Source of the DNA: Hortaea werneckii
Lineage: Eukaryota > Ascomycota > Dothideomycetes > Mycosphaerellales > Teratosphaeriaceae
Direction of reading: 5' to 3'
Length of the DNA: 64,000 nucleotides
Assembly (NCBI GenBank): GCA_037044905.1
Contig: JBAOKB010000182.1
Coordinates: forward strand, 496,001-560,000
Both the position numbers and the translations under genes were made by a program. The notes under the pieces were generated by a model. The model ran no database searches. It had not been told where the DNA came from and worked only from the letters and a program-made list of their open reading frames with translations. How positions within the stretch are numbered: position 1 is the first letter of the stretch; each line of letters begins with the position of its first letter. Below are positions 35,226-45,991 of this stretch, piece by piece.

Positions 35226-36394
35226 CTACGCCTTCCGGGACCTGGTCACGCGGCCGGTACTGGGGGTCGCGGCGGTCGCATTCTCCTTGCCGGACGCGAA
35301 GCCCTGCGGACGCGCGGGCGTGCCGTTGAGGTCCTGCTGGGTGCCGGAGAAACGACGGCGGACCTCCTTGACGTCCGGGAGCTGCTCGTCCTTCATCTCG
35401 ACCAGGGCGCTGGTGGCGCGGCCGCGGCCCTTCTTGACGGGCTTCTTGTACGTGGAGGCGTAGAAGCCGATGAAGAGGACGAGGTAGGAGCTGAGGATGG
35501 CACAGCCGGCGATGGCGGCGAACTCCTCGCCGGCGCAGATGCCGGCCGTCGGCATCCAGGGGAAGTAGCGCGCGCTGAAGTAGGTGTAGGAGCAGAAGTA
35601 GACGAAGCCGAGGTCGATCACGAACTGGATGATCTGCAGCATCGTGATGTACTTCTTCCACCAGATCTTCACGCCCCGGGCGGACTGGAAGTAGTACCAG
35701 TACATGACGACGTGGACGGTCAGGTTCAGGGTGATGGGGACCCAGGAGACGGCCGTGTTGCCGAGCAGCTGGGTGTAGCAGAGCAGGGCGGTCGCGCCGT
35801 GGTGGTAGGTGTGTAGGAAGGTGAGCGGCTTCTTCTTGAGGAAGAGGAAAACGGTATCGAGGAGCTCGAGGAACTTGGTCAGGTAGTTAAGCTGCGAAAA
35901 ACAATCCTCTGTCAGTACAAATCATCCCAGCGAAACTTGCGCGAATGTCGTTTCGTAGACCAGGTCGTAGATACGTACGTAGTAAAGCACCACAAGCTGC
36001 GGCGTCCAGCCACCATTGTAGTCGCAAATCGCATAGAAGACACCATTCCGGACCAAGTCGGGATCAGCTGCTCGAGGAACAGCCCCAACAGAATCCCACT
36101 AATGGCGGTCAAGTAGAAGTTATGGATCTTGAACAGCCCGTTCAGCTTCATCGGCGGCCGGTCCTTCATGAACTCCCTCCCGCCGAAGATGATGGCGTAG
36201 TACAGGCAGAGCGCCACGGTGGTCTCCTGCATGGTGGACATGGGCGTCTGGCCCGGCGTGAAGCGGAACTGCTCGGGCTTGTAGCCCATGATTGCCTGGT
36301 AGGCGCGGGAGAAGAGCGGCCATAGTTTCAGGCCGAAGGGTCGGTCGAGGGTCGGGGCTCCGATTTCGAGCCAGTCGGGCGTGGTGGATGCCAT
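35226..36394 (-). CDS. Very-long-chain fatty acid elongase (ELO family), one apparent frameshift
   Basis: ER membrane 3-ketoacyl-CoA synthase (condensing enzyme) that extends long-chain acyl-CoA for sphingolipids. Exons 35979-36394 and 35226-35891; the GTACGT...TCGCAG intron joins VVLYY to LNYLTKFLELLDT. The catalytic histidine box is HTYHHG; LDTVFLFLKKKPLTFLH and MYWYYFQSARGVKIWWKKY are also typical. Several hydrophobic spans are visible. Near 36060 a T appears to be missing, so the first long frame runs off; the adjacent frame gives LVRNGVFYAICDYNGGWTPQ. The corrected length is about 360 aa, like yeast Elo2/Elo3. The C-terminus TRSRKA ends at a TAG at 35226-35228, followed in frame by 82 open codons (see findings). 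Confidence 0.92.
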
Positions 36395-37502
36395 GGTTGG
36401 GGGAGGTGAAGGCTGGCTAGATCGGGGTTGGAAACTCGAGGCCGTGTAGCAGAGGAGTAGTCGCGATTGCTACCAGCGGGGAATGGGGGATCTGCTGCTA
36501 CAAGGTTCGAAGGAGCATCCGTCTCGTCTCCGCCGTGCAATCCAGTCAAAGGAGTGACGCTGAAGAAGGAGAATCGAATTCTGGCTCAGCAGGGGAAGAG
36601 CGCAGAAAACGAGTAGGATGGAGAGAGAGAGAAGGGAAAAGGGACAGGTACAATGGCGCAATGGGGTAGAGGGGAGGTAAAGGTAGAGGTCAAGGTGGTT
36701 TGGTGGGACAGCTTGCAATATTATTCCGGGAAGGCGCAAAAGGGAAAGGGGTCCCACCAGACCGGGCAGACGCGAGCGCGCGCGCAACGACCGACCAACC
36801 GACGACGACGCCCAAAACGCGGAGATTTGGCGAAACGACCAGCCAGAAAAATTCCGCCGCCGCCGCCGCCGTTCGGTCCCCGGATAGGTACCGTCCCATA
36901 CCGAGGCTGGACACAACTCCAACTCTCTTAGTTCTCTAATCTCGCGATGATTTCCCGCTGTCAAATGAGCGTGCGCTTTGCTCGGAACCTGAGCTGCATT
37001 ACGTGCGCAAGAAGGCTCTTGGCACGTACCCATTGCGGAAAGAATGCATTGTTTGTCTAGATGGTTGCACCACTTTAGCGTTGGAGGGAGGACAACAGAC
37101 GAGTATTCAACGTCCATGTCATTCGCCCATCCGAAGCACCTTAGGGGGTCGACATGTGCATATTGAAACCACTCCGGCTAAATTGGCATTGCTATTGGGG
37201 AAAATAAAACCCCTGTAGCTGAGCACCCACCAGCAGCGTTGCGAGGTCGTTCGAGAACTGATGATCAATATAAAAAGACGTGCATGCTTTCTCTCGTTCG
37301 TTACCTAGGTATCTACGCTTTACAGTTCTTCAGCTGCTTCGTGTGTATGATAAGACATGACCATTTCCCTCCGTCAAACGCCACGCTCATAAAATCCGTG
37401 TCATGCAACAGTAGGAAAGCCGTCAGCAGAACAAAGGGCAAGGCTCACGATGCTTTGGCGGTCTTCACGACCGGCGTCCGCCGCGCATGCTGACAGTCTC
37501 AC
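36395..37502. promoter_or_regulatory. Intergenic region 5' of the elongase
   Basis: About 1.1 kb between the elongase start and the OPI1 stop, both on the minus strand. It contains purine/pyrimidine-skewed stretches at about 36,600-36,700. ORFs here (for example 36470-37117) overlap the promoter and show no domain. Confidence 0.4.
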
Positions 37503-39257
37503 CTACTGCTTCTCCTGCTCCTGCGCCCGCGCTTCCTGCTCCACCTCCATCGGCTGCTTATACACCGGATACCCATCAGTACCGGCATGGTCGACAGCAC
37601 CGGCAGGTCTACCGCCACCGTTGCCACCGCGTCCAACCATATTCATCCACCCCTCGGCACTCTCCAGCGTAGACTGACACGTCTGGCCGACCTGATCAAT
37701 CATATCGAGGCCCTCGCGGGCAAAATCAATCATGCGCGTCGCCATCCGACTCGTCTCGCTCTCGGAGCGCTGGTTATCGCTGACTCGGCGCCAGCGTCCG
37801 GGGAGGGACATCAGCTGTCTACGGACGAACTCGCGCGCATTGAGCGGGAGGGCGCCGCCGACCGTCACGGAGACCGAATGCACGACCCCCTTCAGCGTCT
37901 GCCAGATGTCGTCGCAGTGCTGTTTGATGATGGCCGCGAGGTGGCGCGCCGCTTCGTCCTGGTCGGGCGTCTGAGGCCGCTCGCCTTTCTCCGCCGCCGA
38001 GGCGCGCTGTTGGTGGTAGTGCAGCCGCGCTTGGTCGTACTGGTCGAGGACCAATTGCAAGGCCTTCGCCACGGTGGAGATGTGCTCGGCGCTGCGGTTG
38101 AGGATGCCGATGCAGTAGTGGAGACTGCCGCGCGAGCGCTCGCTCATGGCCACGCCGAGGCCGGAGGTGGTGAAGAAGATCTGTTGGGACCAGGTACGTG
38201 GGTTTGGAGGGCGTTCGGGTCGCTGAGCGCGATCTAATGCGGCTGGACTGGCTTCTTCGCGGTAGGACGGTGGTTTGCTTGCGCGATAGGCAGGGAGGCA
38301 TTCCATGCTCGATTCGGCGGATTCGCGTCGTGCATGGTGACTTCTCGGGCTGACCGGCGCGGTGGAGTCGATGTCCATGGCGGATTCCTCGTCCATGACT
38401 CGACGACGTTTGTTGCGGCCGCCTCGAGCTTCTTCTTGCTCGTTCTCGGGCGCTTGGCGTGGCGTGTAGTACCATCTAGCCGCGCTTTCGAGACCAGTAA
38501 GCCTGCCGACGTTGCCTACAGTGGTGATGACGGGCGATGCTATATTCCGCTCGAGCAGATCCGCACTGGCTTGCACAAAGCGTGGTGCGAAGCCTTTCGT
38601 CGTGGAGTAGGCATTAATAGAGCCCTGAATAGTCCCTCCTATGACGGGATGGGCTTGTTGAAAAAGGTAGAATAGAGGTTCTTGCGGTTGATGGTGGTCC
38701 TGTGCCAGTTCCGCAGAGCTCGGTCCAACATGTTGTGGAGTTTGCATGTGATTGCCGGAACCGTCCGGAGGCGTCGACCGTGCGTACCCTTTCCAATGTC
38801 AGTACAATGCATGTTTGCTGCCCTTCGCTTGAGTAGCATTTTTACCAGAGTTTCCGAGCACTGCCAGTGCTTCTGCGGCATCCCGCACATCGGAGTCATC
38901 TACCGATAGTCCGCTCTTCATCCGTCTCCCATCGTCGGTCCCTTGTAAGCTTCCGGTCTCAGATGGGCTGAAAGCAGCCGTCTCTTTGCTGCTGTTGGTT
39001 CCATAAGATTGCCTCTGCGTCTCTATACGTGGTATACTTCGCACAGACTGGGCTGGTGAGCCTGGCGGCACTGTGTGACTGCCGGGGGGTGGCGTGGTGG
39101 CTTGGTATTGCGGTGATAGAACCGTCTTGAGGTCGGGCAGAGTCACGCCTCCCCCACCACCTGGATGTATGGGGGCGTGGGTGGGTGCATCTGGCAAATG
39201 GACGCTCTCCGGGCGATGTGATGCGTACTCGGGCGGTTTGGGACGTTCGACCTCCAT
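37503..39257 (-). CDS. OPI1: Transcriptional repressor Opi1 (phospholipid biosynthesis)
   Basis: Opi1 is retained at the ER by phosphatidic acid and otherwise enters the nucleus to repress inositol/choline-responsive genes. Two exons, 38846-39257 and 37503-38788, total 565 aa. The intron (38789-38845) splits a Gly codon and joins EALAVLGNSG to YARSTPPDGSGNH. Opi1 blocks: DSDVRDAAEALAVLGN; FYLFQQAHPVIGGTIQGSI; SINAYSTTKGFAPRFVQASA; DLLERNIASPVITTVGNVGR. A basic patch (GGRNKRRRVMDEE) could be a nuclear signal, and the region around SLHYCIGILNRSAEHISTV forms a long helical segment. The N-terminus is Pro/Ser-rich, the C-terminus Gln/Glu-rich. The frame is intact. Confidence 0.92.
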
Positions 39258-39511
39258 AGGGAAGGGCTGACGCTAGCTAGCGTGGATTTGGCAGGGTGAT
39301 GACTCGGTTTGTGTGTGTTGGTGGTTCATACGGATCGATAGTCGAATGTCAAGGGAATCGCACACGGATTCGGTGGGTATGGTGAGGTGATAGCAGACGG
39401 CAGACGGCACGCTGGTGGTACAGATGCGATTGGTGACGAGAATCGCGCACGGACGATCACATGCAAAAGCACGGACCGTCAGCTTCGGCATATCCTTGGA
39501 ACGCGGGTGAA

Positions 39512-39521
39512 CACGTGAAAT
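39512..39521. promoter_or_regulatory. ICRE/UASINO-like E-box upstream of OPI1
   Basis: CACGTGAAAT matches the core of the yeast inositol/choline-responsive element (reverse consensus SCAYRTGAARW) at 10 of 11 positions. It lies about 255 nt upstream of the OPI1 start codon. A second CACGTGAAT follows at 39526-39534. In yeast, OPI1 is itself ICRE-regulated. Confidence 0.35.
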
Positions 39522-39770
39522 GCGACACGTGAATGTGCCTGCGCTTAGTCATGTGGAGACAGCATTCACTCGTCTCATCCTCTCCGGTTTGCCATCGTCT
39601 ACCAGACATTTAAACACAAAGACTTCACCCGCCAAGTTGGCTTCTGAAGGTCTTACTGGCCACGTATCAATGCCACTGTGCAGTCTCCACGCATGCGTGG
39701 CTAAAGCAATATCGGGCCGCATAAACAACGTGATTGTGACCAGTCTTTGGCCCATCTATAGATATAGTCA

Positions 39771-40645
39771 TTGCGGTTTATGAAGGTCAAGGCCCCAGAC
39801 CACACTGCAAACTCACGTCACACTTTACAGACCCAGATTGACCCTGAGGAAGACATGTTCAACCCAAGCCAGGATATCAGCGTGAGTTGCAACAGAGCGG
39901 TGATTCTAGCCATGGTTGGCTTCTTCCAATTTTTTTGGTTTCACATATTCATTGCCCACATCGATGCCAGCAATCCAGCAGCAGAAGGCTTCAGCATACT
40001 GAGGAAAAGCGTCGCAAAATGCTCCCTCGCATTCATCTTGCTCTTCTTCTTTGAGAAATCTGTTAACATGTTGGTCTCTTCAACGACCGCTAGTCGATGG
40101 ATCACTGCCGTCTATGCGCTGACGCTACAAGCAGGTTACATGTGGATCAATAGAGGTGCACCTGGACCTTCACCGGCGACCAATGCTCGGCAGGACAAGA
40201 CCAGCTCTTTCGGTGTCGAAAACGAGGCAGAGCCGGGCGAAGATTATTCAAATGTCACAGAAAAGGGCCACGACTGCAAAAGCCAAGCACATTCGACCCG
40301 AGAGGCAAGCCCAATGAAGGTGTAGAGACACAAGACGCCAGCAAAGAAATCGTGCCAAACCTAGCTAAGCTCTTCTGCGAGTGGCGAGTAGCTTGCGACG
40401 AATTCTTCTCACATGCGCCAGGATCGCGAGATCTTCCACTCTTGCCATCTCAAAGATCTGCTTGCTGAACTCTTCGCTACGGTGACAATGTTCAGGACAC
40501 CCTCAAACAGGAGGCGCGACGTTGGCACCCTAATCGTGCCTTCTTCCATCAGATGGAAGCGGCAGGCCGTCTGGGTACTGTCAGTGCCGCGACGGAGATG
40601 TTTCAGGCCATTCAGAATATTAGAGATGAAATGAGGGTGGCGTGA
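39771..40645 (+). CDS. Fungal membrane protein of unknown function, frameshifted
   Basis: The first frame (39771-40325) has hydrophobic segments around AVILAMVGFFQFFWFHIFIA, KCSLAFILLFFFEKSVNMLV and ITAVYALTLQAGYMWIN, then an acidic hydrophilic linker. The start could be the later Met at MFNPSQDISVS (about 39855). At about 40,290 the sequence continues in another frame with FDPRGKPNEGVETQDASKEI and NLAKLFCEWRVACDEFF. It meets an in-frame TGA at 40466-40468 and resumes as TLRYGDNVQDTLKQEARRWH followed by PNRAFFHQMEAAGRLG and EMFQAIQNIRDEM, stopping at 40643. The W-H-P-x-R region followed by a helical tail resembles C-termini of other uncharacterised fungal proteins. Domain and function are unknown. 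Confidence 0.45.
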
Positions 40646-41034
40646 GATCCTCTTCACGAGGAGGCAGCCGTCATTGCTTTCGACACCACTGCAGAGAGGT
40701 CGAATGGAAACAATGAACAAAGGCCATACGCAGTACGTAACAAAGCTCGATGTCTATTGTAACGATAACCTTGCATTGTCTAAAGATAAATCGCATCAAG
40801 AACAATGAACAATGCCATTTTATATCTCCTCCAGTGCCCCCGTCCTCTCGAATTTCCTTCCTCGCCACGTCAGTTGTATCGTTGACAGAGAAGCTCACCA
40901 GCAACAGGTTTGCTGCGCTCCTCTCACGATCGAGGCAGGTCTCGATCAACAAGTCAACGTCCACAACGGCGCCTTCCAAATCCAACATCGGACCTACCAT
41001 TTCGAATCGCACAATCGACCACAACAGCCCCACA

Positions 41035-42114
41035 ATGTCTTCTCCGGGCGAAGCATCGCAGCTCTACCTGTCTCCCTCACAGGTGCACTTCAACCGAACC
41101 AACATCACAATCTCCTACCTCGGCGGAGGCGATAATGGGCAAGCCTACACAGCCATACCCAAGTACGTCGCTGACAAACTAATAGCAACCCATGGACGCC
41201 GATCCCAAGCCCTCTACGACAGCATCCGGAACCAACTGATCGCCGTCAAATTCCACAAGGCGGACAACTGGGAGGGCGACCTGAAGCCGGAGATCGACTT
41301 CCTGAGCACGAAATTCACCGTCCACCATCCCCTCTACACCCCCTGTCTCGCCGTTCATTACGACGGCCACGTGCAATGGCTGGCCCTACCGTATCTGAAC
41401 GGCGGGACCCTGCATAGCTTCGCGAAGAAGCACGCACCGCTTCTCGGAGTCTCGTTCTTATGGCACGTCGGATTACAGATGGCCGAGGCGGTTTCGCTCT
41501 TGCATCGCGGTATCACGGACTGTACTAAAGGCGTTAGGGACCCCGGTCTACGGTCAGCCTTCCACGCTGATATCTGGGACCAGAATGTCCTCGTTCGGCC
41601 AGTAGGCGAAAGTCGCTCGTGCAGCTATGGCAATTTCCCTGATCTTGTCCTGGCGGACTTTGGTCGTGCGGAGGACATACCGGAGAGTGCTTGCGAGGAG
41701 TATAAAGCGCGGTATGAGCGGATTCAAGTGGGGGATATTGTGGCGATTGGTGAGATGCTGACCGACCTAATCGAGCTGCTGGAGACGGAGCGCGGCGTGG
41801 GATTGCAGGACTGTGAGCTTTGCACCGCCTGCCCGACGCGCTGTTGTGAGAGTCGACAACGGGGGTTTCGATGTATGGGGTCTTCGATGGAGAGGCTGGT
41901 GTGGTGGGCCACTTGCATGGGGAGGTTCGGTGAGTTCGGTTATGACCTGAGTTTCAACCAAGGCCACGATGCGCTGCAGGATTTCATGCGCCTCGCGAGG
42001 ATTGAAAGAGCTGCGCAGTATCAGCCTCTCCCGGCTCAGGTTGTGTCTGAGCTTGTCAAGGTGAAGGTAAGTAATGAGCTGATTGAAGCAGCGCTTGAGA
42101 AGGCGGGAAGGTAA
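41035..42114 (+). CDS. Protein kinase-like protein, probably fungal-specific
   Basis: Intronless 359-aa frame taken from MSSPGEASQLY; the same frame is open upstream to 40750, but that stretch does not look coding. Kinase landmarks: a glycine-rich loop YLGGGDNGQAYTA (residues 29-40), AVKFHK with the candidate ATP-binding Lys72, a catalytic-loop equivalent HADIWDQNVLV (His177-Asp179, Asn184), and ADFGRAED with Asp208. The HRD Arg is replaced by Ala, so activation-segment control would differ from classical kinases. The C-terminal lobe is short and Cys-rich (DCELCTACPTRCCESRQRG), which could be coding or a local frame problem. Substrate unknown. Confidence 0.6.
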   Translation: MSSPGEASQLYLSPSQVHFNRTNITISYLGGGDNGQAYTAIPKYVADKLIATHGRRSQALYDSIRNQLIAVKFHKADNWEGDLKPEIDFLSTKFTVHHPLYTPCLAVHYDGHVQWLALPYLNGGTLHSFAKKHAPLLGVSFLWHVGLQMAEAVSLLHRGITDCTKGVRDPGLRSAFHADIWDQNVLVRPVGESRSCSYGNFPDLVLADFGRAEDIPESACEEYKARYERIQVGDIVAIGEMLTDLIELLETERGVGLQDCELCTACPTRCCESRQRGFRCMGSSMERLVWWATCMGRFGEFGYDLSFNQGHDALQDFMRLARIERAAQYQPLPAQVVSELVKVKVSNELIEAALEKAGR

Positions 42115-42339
42115 GTTATGGGTAAGTGTGTGGTATTAGCATGGAGAGGGCATAGTGAGCCCAAAGGTAAGTCATTCGCCTTCCATTCCATTCGTTATTC
42201 AAATGTGAAATACGTGGTTACCTTTCAAGGCCCATGTTATAGCACACAAGACATGTTCCCAATCGACGTCGCAACATCCACCCAACCTCTTACTATCATC
42301 ACTGATCGCTCTCTTCGTCAAATCGATACCATTTGGAAA

Positions 42340-42893
42340 TCAAGCCCGTTTCAAGCCGCTATCCCTCTTGACGGCAAACCCAGAAACTATTGCTAGTCTT
42401 GTGAGCACGAAGGGCCAAGTCATGGCAGTTGCCACCCATTCCTGAGGAGACCATTCTCCAATCTCAATCCAAGTCGCCCAACCGCCAACAGCTTGTGCCA
42501 TCGAGTGGCAGTACAAGGCATCTGACAGCAAGACTCCAATGCAGATCAACTTCCACACTTTCACATCGTCTACCAGACGAAGTATCACTGCTTCACTAAA
42601 AGCAATATGTGCCCAGCCTGAGTTGTGCGTTAGCCAGGCTGTCCTTGGGCTTGCCGCTAAAGCGTACATAAGGATCAATAATTACCGCCAGCTAGCTGAG
42701 TATATACAAAGATAGACTTGGGGTCTATGATTGTCATAGAAGAACGGGTGGTGTCTTTTGTGTAAGCTTCGGGCTTCAGCATGAGCAGCAAGATGCCGCC
42801 GACAGTGAAGAGAGGCTCTACGTAAAGCAGGAGGACCCGCAACGCCTGCGGTATGCTGGCCGACGCCTTGGGTGTGACGGCTTTTGATGCCAT
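42340..42893 (-). CDS. Small four-helix membrane protein, DUF7704-like
   Basis: Two exons, 42686-42893 and 42340-42617, give 161 aa from MASKAVTPKAS. The intron (42618-42685, GTAATT...CTCAG) splits a Gly codon, joining YTQLAG to GWAHIAFSEAVILRL. Predicted membrane spans cover ALRVLLLYVEPLFTVGGILL, HIAFSEAVILRLV, WKLICIGVLLSDALYCHSM and AMTWPFVLTRLAIVSG. Family assignment to the fungal integral-membrane DUF7704 group is from pattern memory and is moderate. Function unknown. Confidence 0.6.
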
Positions 42894-44501
42894 GATTAGC
42901 TTCAAAGGCCTGGACGATAATGGCAATAGAAGCTGAGTGTCTTTGTTCCGCGTTGTAAGCTAAGGCTCCAGTTCATGGAGGCTCGGGAGGCAAGTGGAGG
43001 CGAGCTGGATCGTCAATCCTGAGGCAATTTGCCAAGACCGTCCCGTCCGGATGGGGTTCTAACTTCACAAGCTTGACATCCCTTTGTACCTTTCACCCCT
43101 ATGACTATTAATTCTGTTTTGCCATCATCCGTTATAGACCTCTGAATGAAGACCGGCGAGGGCGGCATCAAAACATGAAACACTAAAACAAATTCGCGAA
43201 TCACCATCGAAAGCAATCGGGTCAAGCTTGCCCATGACAGTGATGGCGATACCTACATATTCAAGCACCATGCATTATATCGGCTACGCGAGGTCGACCT
43301 TTGTATTTAGCCTGGAAATCCTGGCAATATAATGGCATGTTACCCAACAACCGACATCCAGGGGCGGTCGTTTACTCACGCCGTAGTTTCGAGATGATGA
43401 ATGTGCTTGCGAGGATATACTGTACTTCACGGTCTGCATACTTCCCACTGGTCCGGTTCTTTGCCCAGTCGCAATTGATTGAAAATGCACATATGCGCAT
43501 ATGGGCTACGGTGATGCTTAGGAATGCCAAAAATGCAGGCATGGCTACTGACCAAAGAAATTGAGCCCTGTTGTTCCAATCGGCTGTATGATGAGCAATG
43601 ATAACAACCAATGACGTCTCTGTCAAGTGTGTTTCTATACGCTAATGTTACCGACTATCCATTGGTGATGGTACAAGGCTCATCATACACCCTTCCGGTA
43701 TGATGGGAAGAAGTAGGGCGTGCTCAACCACTCTAATGAACTTTGTGGCGCTCTTATGGTGAAGTTTCCAGCCGTGATGTAGACAAACACTGATCACTCG
43801 AATGACGAAAGCAAACCAGGCGACAGAATCGATCCGTTAATCGACTGCTGCGCGATGAACAACTATTTGCTGACTTCATGGAACACACATAAAGAAGAAC
43901 CATGTGGTCAGACTATAACTCTGCTGGTCACTCTGAGGGCTCAATGGCAGGATTACTTCAAAATTTCCGCTCTCAGCCCATTGTGTGAGCTAGTTTATCG
44001 GGAGAAAGCTTGCAAGTTGACTGTCGGTGGCGCATAGCGCCTCAAAACCTAATCAACCGATGACAAAGCCTCTTAGTCTTGAGTTGAAGGGTGCACACAC
44101 ATGACAACAAGCGCAAGCTCTCGAACTGGATAGGCCGTCAGCGGTAGATTCAATCCATCAATCAAGAATGACCTTCAAAAAGACGGCAGGACTTCGAAGT
44201 GAACACTTCGATCGTTGTCACGAAGGCATGTTCTTGAATGGCTGGATGCACGCTATGCTTTGATTATATGCAGCAGTCTACACGCACTCACAGCTATAAT
44301 ACCATTGCTTCCTTGACGCATCTTGAATACAACCAGCTCTTTAAATACAAACGAGCTAACTCAATCATAGCGGCAGTGGCCTATCAGAGGCCAATATTTC
44401 GGAATGGACATTGGCGCAGGCAAGTACCTTCTGGTCGACAGTACGGCATATCTGTTTGGACGTCATTCTCCCCTCCTACTGTGTGGGGTTGGCTTGAGCC
44501 T
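42894..44501. other. Intergenic, no accepted gene
   Basis: About 1.6 kb upstream of the endoglucanase. A minus ORF at 43372-43626 contains a hydrophobic span (LWSVAMPAFLAFLSITVAHM) and could be an exon of a small membrane protein, but I could not connect it. The rest contains short ORFs and AT-rich DNA. Confidence 0.35.
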
Positions 44502-44508
44502 GGCTAAA
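44502..44508 (+). promoter_or_regulatory. GGCTAAA, XlnR/Xyr1-type site upstream of the GH5 gene
   Basis: A perfect GGCTAAA lies 171 nt upstream of the endoglucanase start. XlnR/Xyr1 activators of cellulase and xylanase genes bind GGCTAA-type motifs. A GTGGGG (CreA-like SYGGRG) lies about 20 nt further upstream. Confidence 0.4.
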
Positions 44509-44572
44509 GTGCCCCTGTTCGCAGAACCTTAAGCCCTAATCCATGGAGTACCCAACTGACCGTGCGCCGAAA

Positions 44573-44582
44573 CATATATATA
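44573..44582 (+). promoter_or_regulatory. TATA box of the GH5 gene
   Basis: CATATATATA lies about 100 nt upstream of the start codon, a usual spacing in highly inducible fungal hydrolase promoters. Confidence 0.4.
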
Positions 44583-44678
44583 CTCACCAACTCTATCACC
44601 CCTCGACTGCCTTTTATTCAAGTCATCTTTACATCTGTTCACAACCATCTGCACTACAATACAATACGACCTTTCAAC

Positions 44679-45991
44679 ATGAAAGTTACCTTTTCCGCCG
44701 TCATAGCGGCTGCCACCACCGCCGCTGCTCAGAACAGTGCCTACTCGCAGTGCGGCGGACAAAACTGGTCTGGTAGCACGGCTTGTGTCTCCGGATTCAC
44801 GTGCCAGAGACAAAATGAGTATTACTCGCAATGCCTGCCAGGCTCGAACAACGCGGAGACAACCACCCAAGCGACGACCACCACGAACGCTGGGAGTGCT
44901 GAAACCGATACGACTTCCAACGGAGGTTCAAGCTCTGGCTCTGGCTCTGGCGTCCAGTACGCTGGTGTCAATATCGCAGGGTTCGGTGGGTGCATCGTCT
45001 CAGCTTTAAGGTGCGCGACATGGAGGAGTAGATACTGACTGGTGTCGCTGTTTTTAGACTTCGGCTGTAACATCCAGGGCACTTGTGACACGAGCGGCAT
45101 TGTGGACCCAGGCTCCGAAGGCATTGCCCAGATCGACCATTTCGTCAACGACGATGGCTTGAATGCCTTCAGGCTCCCTGTAGGCTGGCAGTATCTTGTC
45201 GGAAATGACCTCGGAGGCTCGCTCGACTCGTCCAACTTCGCCAACTACGACAATCTCGTGCAAGGCTGCTTGGATTCCGGCGCTGCTCTGTGCGTTATGT
45301 GATGTGCACAACTATGCTCGCTACAATGGCGCCGTCGTCGGCCAAGGCGGTCCAACAAACGCACAGTTCTCGTCGCTCTGGTCTCAGATCGCCTCCAAAT
45401 ACGCTGACGAAGTCGGATCGTGTTCGGCGTCATGAACGAGCCCCATGACCTCAACATTGAAACCTGGGCTGAAACCGTCCAAGCCGCTGTAACCGCCATC
45501 CGCGAAGCCGGGGCCACTTCCCAGCGCATCCTCCTCCCTGGCAACGATTTCACAGATGCTGCGCAATTCGTCGACAACGGATCCGCCGCTGCCTTGTCCA
45601 GCGTCACGAACCTGGACGGCAGCACCACGAACCTCATCTACGACGTCCACCGGTACCTGGACTCGGACAACAGCGGCACGCACCGGAACTGCGTCACCAA
45701 TAACGTCGATGTCTTCCAGTCCTTAGGTGAATACCTGCGCAACAACAACCGTCAGGCTTTCCTTACTGAGACGGGCGGCGGTCCGAATGCGGACTCCTGT
45801 TTGACTAAACTCTGTCAAGAGCTCTCCACGCTTAACGACTACAGCGACGTCTATCTTGGCTGGATTGGTTGGGGTGCGGGTCAGTTTTCTACTTCCTATA
45901 CTCTTTCTGAGACTCCGATGGGTAGCCCGGGGAGTACACGGATCAGCCCCTGGTTAAGCAGTGTATTGCTGGTCAGTTCAATGGCAGCTAA
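44679..45991 (+). CDS. Secreted endo-beta-1,4-glucanase: CBM1 plus GH5 (Cel5A-like), three apparent frameshifts
   Basis: Cleaves internal cellulose bonds outside the cell. Exon 1 (44679-44985) encodes a signal peptide (MKVTFSAVIAAATTAAAQN), a CBM1 cellulose-binding module (YSQCGGQNWSGSTACVSGF) and a Thr/Ser/Gly linker. Intron 44986-45057 leads into GFDFGCNIQGTCDTSG, the GH5_5 start. Catalytic residues are the acid/base Glu in FGVMNEPHDL and the nucleophile Glu in FLTETGGGPNADSC. Other family blocks: NAFRLPVGWQYLVGNDLGG, HNYARYNGAVVGQGGPTNAQ and DVHRYLDSDNSGTH. Breaks lie near 45299 (one base too many), 45416 and 45937 (one too few each). The corrected frame ends DQPLVKQCIAGQFNGS at a TAA (45989-45991) and is 413 aa, like Trichoderma Cel5A. 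Confidence 0.92.

Noticed and set aside
34980..35228. Peroxisomal-type stop readthrough of the elongase
   Set aside because: The known fungal readthrough context is TGA-CTA and the expected end would be SKL-like. Here the stop is TAG-GAG and the end is GEFV. Kept only as an unexplained open extension.
35208..35816. 202-codon plus-strand ORF rich in Gly, Val and Asp
   Set aside because: Antisense to the elongase C-terminal exon.
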